Assembly (NCBI GenBank): GCA_947650285.1
Contig: CANTFL010001490.1
Span: 310,001-374,000 of the forward strand
Reading direction: 5' to 3'
DNA from: Hyaloperonospora brassicae
Taxonomy: Eukaryota; Oomycota; Peronosporomycetes; Peronosporales; Peronosporaceae
Length of the DNA stretch: 64,000 bases
Shown: positions 57,669 through 64,000 of the stretch, piece by piece
Position numbering within the stretch: the stretch's first letter is position 1
How the letters are laid out: the number at the start of each line of letters is the position of its first letter
Notes under the pieces: model-generated
The model's database searches: none
Told to the model about the DNA's origin: nothing
The model's input: only the letters and a program-made list of their open reading frames with translations
Made by a program: the position numbers and the translations under genes

Positions 57669-57899
57669 GGCGCCGTCGAGCTGCTGATCTTTGGTGGTGT
57701 GTGCGTCTGCTGTCGAGTGATTGGTCGAAAAGAAGAGACAACGCAAAAAACAAAACCCGTCCGAATCGACGTCGTCGTCTTGTGTCGGCCGTCCACACGG
57801 TAAAGTCGGGCTTATATGCACTCTTAAAACGCCGTCGCGAGCAGCTAAATACGACCCCAGACGACACAACAAAACAGGGTAGACGGCCAATGGCTACAG
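57669..57899. other. Spacer between U2A' start and TLC gene end (same strand)
   Basis: 231 bp that must contain the U2A' promoter/5' UTR and the TLC-gene 3' UTR. No motif was identified. Confidence 0.5.
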
Positions 57900-59289
57900 C
57901 TACGTCGACGACGTCTCGGGACCTTCTCGAGCGCTGCGGGGCATGACGCCCAGTTCAACAGCGTCGTACGAGTCGTCGGCCACGGGCGGCTCTTTGGACC
58001 GAGAGAGCGACAGCGTGAGGCTGCGGATACTACTGCTGGGCCCGTGGGCTTTCAAGCTAAACGCGTCCGCCACGTCCGAGCCAATGATCCCATCGGCGTC
58101 GTCCGTGTGCACTGCCTCGTCGTCATGCGACGAATCAGCTGCAGGACTTGGCGCGTAGCCGTGTTCGCGGCGGAGCCGAATCAGCTCGGGCGTGTGCACA
58201 AAGACAAAGACGCCAATGCAAAAGAGCGCAATGAGGTGCGCGCTCACGAGGTTGGGGAAAAAGCACGTGTCGTGATTGCGGTCCGACGGGAACGCGTACG
58301 CCCAAAAGGCGTACATGACAAAGAGCGGCAGTGCCGTGCGGGAGAGGCCCCACACGACGTACGTGGCGTAGATCGAGCGCATGTAATGCCGCGAGTCTTG
58401 GCGGTCGCGGGCGTCGAGAAATCCACGAGCATTGAGCGGCAGCGTGGCGAGCTCGACCAGCAAGAAGAGCAGCAAACCAAACTGGCAGGCGGCGCAGCAC
58501 GAGATAAAGTTGTTGATGAAGTAGGGAATGCTGTAGGGACGACGATTTATGCACGTGAGTGGACAGACCAACGCAGACAATGACGCAGTCGGTGGGACTT
58601 TGTGGTAGACAACCAATGCATGCAATAGCAAGTAGACAAGACGACGTACACTGCGACAAGGTGGTGGACAATAAAGACCCACTGCATCGGCACAGGCCAT
58701 ACGATGATAATGATCAGATCGCACAGAAAGTAGCCGATCGCTGCAAGATGTCACAGCAGTAGCAGCAACAACAACAACAACAGCCGCGATCAAAGCACGT
58801 CAGCCAACAACATCCATCCACTCTACTAGGATGAAGGAGCCGAAGTAGCGAGAGCGTACCGATCGAGAAGATGAAGCTCGCTGCTCGGATCGACGACATG
58901 GGCAAAAACCCGTCAGCCCACGTGATATGGGCCAGTGCAACTGCAACGCCAACCACAATGACGACCGCGTGGATGGTCGAGTTCACGCTGCCAAGAGACA
59001 ACAGTAGCAGCAATCGAAGCAGCCAACGACGCGAGGTCAATACGCTGCTCGCCTGTTCAAGTCACGACGGCAGTGCCATCTATCTACACACGCACCGGGA
59101 ACACCAGTCCGCTTTATGAGCTCTCGAGAAGCTGGCAAACTCAGGCACACGTCGATGCGAGAGGTACCAGGACAGGCCAAAAGAGGCCCAAAAGAGCGCA
59201 AACGCAATGCCCGCGACCAACACGTTCTCGCCCAGCCGCACGCTGTATTCCTCGTCGAGTACCTTGTGCCCGCCGTCGTACCATCCCAT
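57900..59289 (-). CDS. TLC-domain (TRAM-LAG1-CLN8) multi-pass membrane protein
   Basis: Exons 59289-59096, 59044-58860, 58740-58650 and 58530-57900 (phases 2, 1, 2) give 366 aa. Hydrophobic segments occur at about residues 23-46 (VLVAGIAFALFWASFGLSW), 80-100, 128-150 and further on, six or seven in all. The TLC hallmarks are GYFLCDLIIIIVWP followed by FIVHHLVA (exon 3) and FLLVELATLPLNARGFL (exon 4), as in TMEM56/TLCD-like proteins. Members act in the ER or plasma membrane on lipid or ceramide metabolism or sensing. The Lag motif of ceramide synthases (HxxxxHHD) is not seen, so synthase activity is not claimed. The last 80 residues are a cytosolic, Ser/Asp-rich tail. At exon 2 the acceptor must be the second of two nearby AGs to keep the frame. 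Confidence 0.82.
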
Positions 59290-59793
59290 GGTGCTGTTGC
59301 GCGAGCAGTCCGTCAGTCCGTCAGTCCGTCAGTCTGTCTGTCCGTCCGTCCGTCCAGTGCTTTTGTTCTCAGCTGCGGAGATACTACAGCGCGTTTGTTT
59401 GGCTCGACGCCAGAGGTGGACAAGAAGGCGACAGGAGGAGGATGATGGCAAACGAAAGTGAGTCATACTGTCTTCACTTGTCTCTGCACCCACAGTGGCT
59501 GCGACATGAGGAGGAGACCCCTCGGTAGCTATACAGCCCAACTGTCGGCGACTGCCTCCCTGTCCCGACGGACCGCAAGTTGGGCCGTCATCCCGATTTC
59601 TACGTGGACCACATCAAACTAGGCGCGGCTCGGCTCTGCACCTCGTCAAGTGTTTCGTTATTGGATACTCTACACGCAACCGCAACCCGCCCAAGGCTTA
59701 CAAACACCAAGTCATGTTTACGCGAGCAACACATGTCGCACGTGATACGCCCACGTACGTAGCTTGTCGCGATTGCATGCACTCAAGCCATCA
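59290..59793. other. Spacer with (CAGT/CCGT)n microsatellite
   Basis: The microsatellite (AGTCCGTC)n then (TGTC)n/(CGTC)n spans about 59306-59355, directly upstream of the TLC gene ATG, in its likely 5' UTR/promoter. No gene was recognised in the rest. Confidence 0.6.
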
Positions 59794-60867
59794 TCAGAGC
59801 GTCACGCCGAGTCGCGTCAGCAGATCGTCGTCTTCGTTGGCCTCGTTCACGTCTTCCACGCTCGAGTGCGCAGCACTGGCCCACGTCTGTGTCTGTAAAC
59901 TGCTCGCCAGCGACGACGACGGCGCTGCTGTCGCGACTGGCCAGCCGCTGTCCATCGTCGTCGTCGTCGTCTTCATCTCGGGCCAGAGAGCCTCGACCGG
60001 TGGCTCCTCGATCTTGCTTGCGTGTTCAGCCGGGGCTGCAGCTTTCACTACCCACCCAGACGCAGCGGGGGTTAGACCAGGCGGTGGCGGCAAGACGTGC
60101 GCAACTGGACGAGGCTGGAAGCCAGGGGGAACGCTGGAAGAGGGGAGCGGCGCCGGAGGAGCCAGCAGACTGCTCGGTGACAGCACTGACATGCTGCCGC
60201 GCCGAGGACGTCCTTGTTGCGCAGTCTTCTTCTTGCCTCGAGCGGGGACGGCAGATCGCTGGTTCGACCGCTTTGGCGCTGCAGGAATACTCTGGCTATG
60301 GTCACAGGACGAACGTCGCCGCGTGACGGTGTACCCGGCCGCATCTGCCTCGTCGTCGCCTGCATTCGCTGAGCTGCTGAAACTCACGTCGCTCTTGCTG
60401 TGCGACCGCTGCTTTGTGTGTCGGTGCTTCGGCCGTTCTGCAGAGCGGGATTGCTGCTGCTTACTGCAGCCACTGTGATGCTTGATCACATATCCTCCAG
60501 GCTCTTCTTTCAGTTGACCAGAGCTCGCAAGCGCTTCACGCATCGAGCTGAACAATAGCGGGCGACGATTTGGTGGTGATTTGTTCTCTTCAACCTGCGA
60601 GGACGTTCTCGTAACAGAAGGCAACGGAGACGGACTACTGGAATGCGTAAAGTCATCCTTGTCGTCTTCGTCCGTCAGTAGCAAAGCAGTGAGCTGCGCC
60701 GAGACGATGGCAGCGCCGTTGTCTGATGATGGTGTGCCTGCTGCGGGATCTGCCATCGCTACCGTGTCAAAATCGGGACTGGAATGCATAGCAAACCAAA
60801 CTCGTTCAGCCATTTTTTTCATGTGCGAGCCGGCGCGAGAACCGCGTTCGAACAAGAAAGGGTCCAT
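59794..60867 (-). CDS. Disordered hypothetical protein, 357 aa
   Basis: A single-exon frame from ATG 60867 to 59794. It is low in hydrophobic residues. It has an N-terminal part with MKKMAERVWFAMH, an acidic DEDDKDDF stretch, a basic His/Lys/Arg/Ser region near 140-165 (KHRHTKQRSHSKSD), an RGKKKTAQQGRPRRGS segment near 213-230, and Pro-rich PPGFQP and LPPPPGLTP motifs. It ends with the acidic VNEANEDDDLLTRLGVTL. I do not recognise the family. The basic patches could bind nucleic acid and the PPPGL-type motifs could bind EVH1/GYF/WW domains, but this is inference. The frame is long, with codon use like its neighbours, and no shift is seen. An unseen intron at the 3' side is possible. Confidence 0.65.
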   Translation of the reverse strand: MDPFLFERGSRAGSHMKKMAERVWFAMHSSPDFDTVAMADPAAGTPSSDNGAAIVSAQLTALLLTDEDDKDDFTHSSSPSPLPSVTRTSSQVEENKSPPNRRPLLFSSMREALASSGQLKEEPGGYVIKHHSGCSKQQQSRSAERPKHRHTKQRSHSKSDVSFSSSANAGDDEADAAGYTVTRRRSSCDHSQSIPAAPKRSNQRSAVPARGKKKTAQQGRPRRGSMSVLSPSSLLAPPAPLPSSSVPPGFQPRPVAHVLPPPPGLTPAASGWVVKAAAPAEHASKIEEPPVEALWPEMKTTTTTMDSGWPVATAAPSSSLASSLQTQTWASAAHSSVEDVNEANEDDDLLTRLGVTL

Positions 60868-62863
60868 AGGCGGGGGAGGAGGGACCTAACGGTGGCATCC
60901 ACAACCTGCAGCAAAGTCGTAGCGCAGTGTTTGTTGCACCGCCGCATCTACTGTTGCAAACACAAAAGTCGGACGCCAGCGAAGCGACGTGCAAAACTGT
61001 TGTCGTCGTTGAACCCAATCGTTGTCCGGGCCGTAGCATTGGGATAGGACTTCTGAGATCCTTTGTTTGCTATCACGCGGACTGTGGAATGTGTTGCTTG
61101 TCTGCATCGGTCGCACAGCTGGTGGCGAGGTCAGACTTTTGCTGCGACGAGGACTCGATACCTCAGTGCGCTATGCTTTCTGCATTACGACGAGGCAGCT
61201 GAGCAAGCGGTAACAGCAGCTTATGTGAGACCTGCCACTTTTGGCAAGCAGCTCTGAGACTCGAGTGGCTTGTGTAGACAGACAGCTGTCGAATCGTGGC
61301 GCTAGAGTCACGTCTGACAAGCGTTGCAGTGATCCACTGAGGGGGTCTCTCGTGAGAACATCGACACCCCGTTTGATCATCTTGTTTTTGGGTGTCGTGC
61401 TTTGGATGTGCAATATGGTCGGCCACCCGTTGGGTGCGCTGGTTCTGTTTGTGAACCAAACGTTTTGACACGATCTCGACCGTTGAGGCGACTTGCATCG
61501 TACAGCAGCTCGTGTACAATACGCTCCTCGTCAACCTAATCGTTATCGGCGAGCGAGATGTACGCGATGTTGATGGAGATGAGCGAGTGCCTATCAACAC
61601 TCCCGTTCTACTCTTACAGCGTAAGTGTGCTGGATGAAAGCACTGTGATCGCAGTTGTCGCTTGCATCAGCTTACCAGTCCGACTACTTTGGACTAGTCA
61701 AGGTGATCTGGTCGAGTAAAATGTCGTCGGCTGTGCAAGCGACCACGTGGCTTGCTCATAGCTTCACTAGTACATTGCCTGGTCTGTCGCCGATCGAAAA
61801 CACGCGAAGGGTGCGACGAGCAGCGTGTTGAGCCGTTGTACAACGTTCATAGCGACTGTGTACCATCGTCCGACTCCATGGCAAAATCAGATCGAATTGT
61901 CTTCGGTCGTGGTGTGTTCGAGTTGAGTGCTTGACTCACGTCGCAAGGATCTTGCGCTTGCATCACCCGTTGACAAGTCGCTTTGTATGCTGTCGTCGTA
62001 GCTAAGACCAAAAGCTTGCGAGCAAACGTGCCACAGACTGCACACTCGCCATCGCCCAGAGGCGGACATCAACAGTCGAGAGGACACCCGCCGCTGACAC
62101 GATGTGCCCGATCTTGCGCTCAAACGCCGTGTGCCAACTACTCCTCTCCGAGACAACTGTACTGAGATACACGCCGACCTGCGAGAGCTTCATCCCATGC
62201 TCATCAGCATCAATCGCTTTTGTCTCGATCGTTTCGACTAAATCCTCAACCGCCCGCCAAGCTATCTCGTTCGCTCGAGTGTTACAACACTGACGTTGTG
62301 GTGGGCTGTTTGCGCTGTTGCACATCCCGAGCAAGCCTCGATTCACCTGCAACAACTACAAATTAGACAATGCCAATGCGTGCTCTCATCGAGCGCCCGT
62401 ATGTAGTCCTCCGCCGACGAGATACGTCACACGCTCTGCCAGTCAGCAGCAGCAGCAGTCCATTGCTCACCATCAGATGTAAAGCAATCGGCTGCCTTCC
62501 AATTCCTCGACATTTGTCCGCCTGTTTGCGTCCAGTGGGTCTTGTCGTCTCATTTGCGCTTTTTCTTGTGGTCGTGACGACACGCGCTATTTGCGGCGAC
62601 CCGCCAGCCGTACCACTCCAGTCCGCTCACAATCGCACGACAACAAACGTGGCCATCCCCAGCCAGTCAAGACGAGACAAGTACACCGTTTGCGCAGTCA
62701 GAGATGGCCAACGGGCTGTTCTATGCACCCAATCGACGCACGAGCACCACCAGCAGCTCCGTAGCTCAGCTCAGAACGCAATTTGCCGCCGAGCAAACAA
62801 CAACAACTGCGAGCGAGCGAGTCCATCATCGAGCTGACGAGTCCACCATAGAGCAGACGAGCC
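60868..62863. other. Divergent intergenic region with possible decayed or unrecognised gene (-)
   Basis: 2 kb between a minus-strand and a plus-strand gene. The best coding candidate is a minus frame at 62355-62002 (listed separately). Other pieces, for example 61480-61620 (+), which reads in one frame to a GTAAGT, are suggestive but unassignable. A CAG run lies at about 62444-62457. The acetolactate synthase promoter is expected at the right end. Confidence 0.4.
62002..62355 (-). CDS. Possible exon of an unrecognised protein
   Basis: An open frame of 117 codons with balanced, helix-like composition (RAVEDLVETIETKAIDADEH and GVYLSTVVSERSSWHTAFER), unlike the noisy frames around it. It ends at 62002 without an obvious partner exon, although a second coding-like frame follows at lower coordinates (about 61990-61890). 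I recognise no family. It may be part of a spliced small gene or a decayed copy. Confidence 0.3.
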   Translation of the reverse strand: MLQVNRGLLGMCNSANSPPQRQCCNTRANEIAWRAVEDLVETIETKAIDADEHGMKLSQVGVYLSTVVSERSSWHTAFERKIGHIVSAAGVLSTVDVRLWAMASVQSVARLLASFWS

Positions 62864-64000
62864 ATGTTCCGCGCGCGCAGGTTTGCCCGTGCTGTGCACG
62901 CCGCTTCCACTCGTCTCGACCCGAAGAAGACGCGTCAACCGGTTTTCGTGGCTGCTGGTGGTCGTCGGTGTCGGTCGCGGCACAGCTGTGCCACTATGGC
63001 GACAAGCCTGTCGCGAGGGCTGTCGACGTCGTCCGCGCCCGACGAGCACAAGCGCCTGCCACCAAAGACCACCGACAAGTTCGTGGGCAAGACGGGGGCC
63101 GAGATCTTCCACGAGACGCTGGCCGAGATGGACGTGGACTGCGTGTTTGGCTACCCCGGGGGCGCCATCCTGCCCGTGTTTGACGCGATCCACGAGAGCA
63201 AGTACTTCCAGTTCATCCTCACGCGGCACGAGCAGGGCGCGGGGCACATGGCGCAGGGTTACGCGCGTGCCACGGGCAAGCCGGGCGTCGTGCTGGTGAC
63301 GTCGGGTCCGGGCGCTACGAACACAGTCACGCCGTTGCAAGATGCGCTCATGGACGGCACGCCCATTGTGGTCTTTAGCGGCCAAGTGGCGACCCAAGTG
63401 CTCGGGACCGACGCTTTCCAGGAGGCCGATATCTTGGGCATCACCCGTCCGTGCACCAAGTGGAACGTGCAAGTACGGGACATTCGGGACTTGGCGCGTA
63501 ACATTCGCGAAGCTTTTCACATTGCTACGACGGGACGTCCCGGTCCTGTGCTGGTGGACCTGCCAAAGGACATTACCGCGGGACTGTGCAAAAGCGCCGT
63601 GGTCACCGAGCCACAGCTTCTGGGATACTATGGCGAGAAGAAGATTGCTGGCAATCGTGTGAACCAGGACGCAAACCTAGCAGCGGCCGTCAAGATGATC
63701 AACCAGGCGAGGAAGCCTGTGATTTTCGCCGGTGCGGGCGCGCTCCATGCGAGTCAAGAGCTTCGTGCGCTGGCGTGCCAGGCGAACATTCCCGTGACCA
63801 CGTCGTTACAGGGAATGGGCGCCTTTGACGAGCGTGATCCGCTCAGTCTGCACATGTTGGGCATGCACGGCTCAGTGTACGCAAACAAAGCCATGCAAGA
63901 CGCTGACTGCATCATCGCCCTCGGTGCCCGTTTCGATGACCGCGTGACGGGCCGTGTGCCTGACTTTGCGCGGGAGGCTCGGCGTGCGTCCGCAGAGGGT
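62864..64000 (+). CDS. ALS: Acetolactate synthase catalytic subunit (N-terminal 379 codons; continues beyond window)
   Basis: From ATG 62864 the frame is open to the right edge, 379 codons, with no intron. The first 60 residues are Arg/Ser/Ala-rich (MFRARRFARAVHAASTR...), a mitochondrial targeting peptide. The Pyr-binding domain of a thiamine-diphosphate enzyme follows: GYPGGAILPVFDAI, then RHEQGAGHMAQGYARATGKP with the catalytic Glu (residue 123), VTSGPGATN, and later FQEADILGITRPCTKWN. The central domain starts near residue 265 with PVIFAGAGAL and GARFDDRVTGR. These are the sequences of acetohydroxyacid synthase, which condenses pyruvate to acetolactate (or with 2-oxobutyrate) as the first step of valine, leucine and isoleucine synthesis. 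The ThDP-binding C-terminal domain is outside the window. The regulatory subunit is not seen here. Confidence 0.95.
   Translation, partial: MFRARRFARAVHAASTRLDPKKTRQPVFVAAGGRRCRSRHSCATMATSLSRGLSTSSAPDEHKRLPPKTTDKFVGKTGAEIFHETLAEMDVDCVFGYPGGAILPVFDAIHESKYFQFILTRHEQGAGHMAQGYARATGKPGVVLVTSGPGATNTVTPLQDALMDGTPIVVFSGQVATQVLGTDAFQEADILGITRPCTKWNVQVRDIRDLARNIREAFHIATTGRPGPVLVDLPKDITAGLCKSAVVTEPQLLGYYGEKKIAGNRVNQDANLAAAVKMINQARKPVIFAGAGALHASQELRALACQANIPVTTSLQGMGAFDERDPLSLHMLGMHGSVYANKAMQDADCIIALGARFDDRVTGRVPDFAREARRASAEG

Noticed and set aside
61085..61160. tRNA-like segment (frame reads SVAQLVARS)
   Set aside because: A B-box-like GGACTCGATACC exists, but there is no proper A box and no acceptor, anticodon or T stems pair.
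62704..63520. Overlapping plus and minus frames over the acetolactate synthase start
   Set aside because: Only the frame from 62864 gives the conserved enzyme; the others are out-of-frame shadows in GC-rich sequence.

Overview
The window looks like nuclear DNA of a plant-associated oomycete, most likely Peronosporales (Phytophthora or a downy mildew). The signs are small introns (mostly 65-165 nt) with GTACGT/GTAAGT/GTGCGT donors, GC-rich genes packed a few hundred bases apart, Ty3/gypsy, Mutator-like (MULE) and pogo-like elements, and a broken gene with the layout of an RXLR-dEER secreted effector. The species cannot be named from the sequence.

Layout. 1-7.2 kb: the 3' part of a URB1/Npa1 ribosome-biogenesis gene (+), then a nine-exon CID plus CCCH zinc-finger RNA-processing gene (-). 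7.2-12.8 kb: mostly empty, with one tRNA-Arg(CCT). 12.8-13.7 kb: an intact MULE-derived zinc-finger gene. 16.4-22.1 kb: purple acid phosphatase (-) with an unusual array of eight 23-bp palindromic repeats in its upstream region, a membrane-anchored J-protein (-) and cysteine dioxygenase (-). 24-54 kb: an AT-rich, gene-poor island of decayed mobile DNA. It holds a pogo-like element flanked by TA, a MULE transposase relic split by an extremely AT-rich block, a diverged LTR, a tRNA-derived SINE-like copy, a MULE with long terminal inverted repeats and a 9-bp target duplication, the broken RXLR-like gene, and a 7.6-kb gypsy element with both LTRs and an antisense reading frame. 54.6-64 kb: gene-dense again, with a membrane-anchored phosphoglycerate-mutase family enzyme (+), U2 snRNP A' with an added SAP domain (-), a TLC-domain membrane protein (-), a disordered protein (-) and the start of acetolactate synthase (+), which runs off the right edge.

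The conserved genes are housekeeping functions (pre-60S assembly, splicing, RNA 3'-end processing, ER folding, sulfur amino-acid breakdown, branched-chain amino-acid synthesis) and do not form one pathway. The arrangement of gene-dense flanks around a repeat-filled island carrying an effector-like gene fits the two-speed architecture known from oomycete pathogens. Exon models were assembled by hand from reading frame, splice signals and family similarity; no database search was possible.
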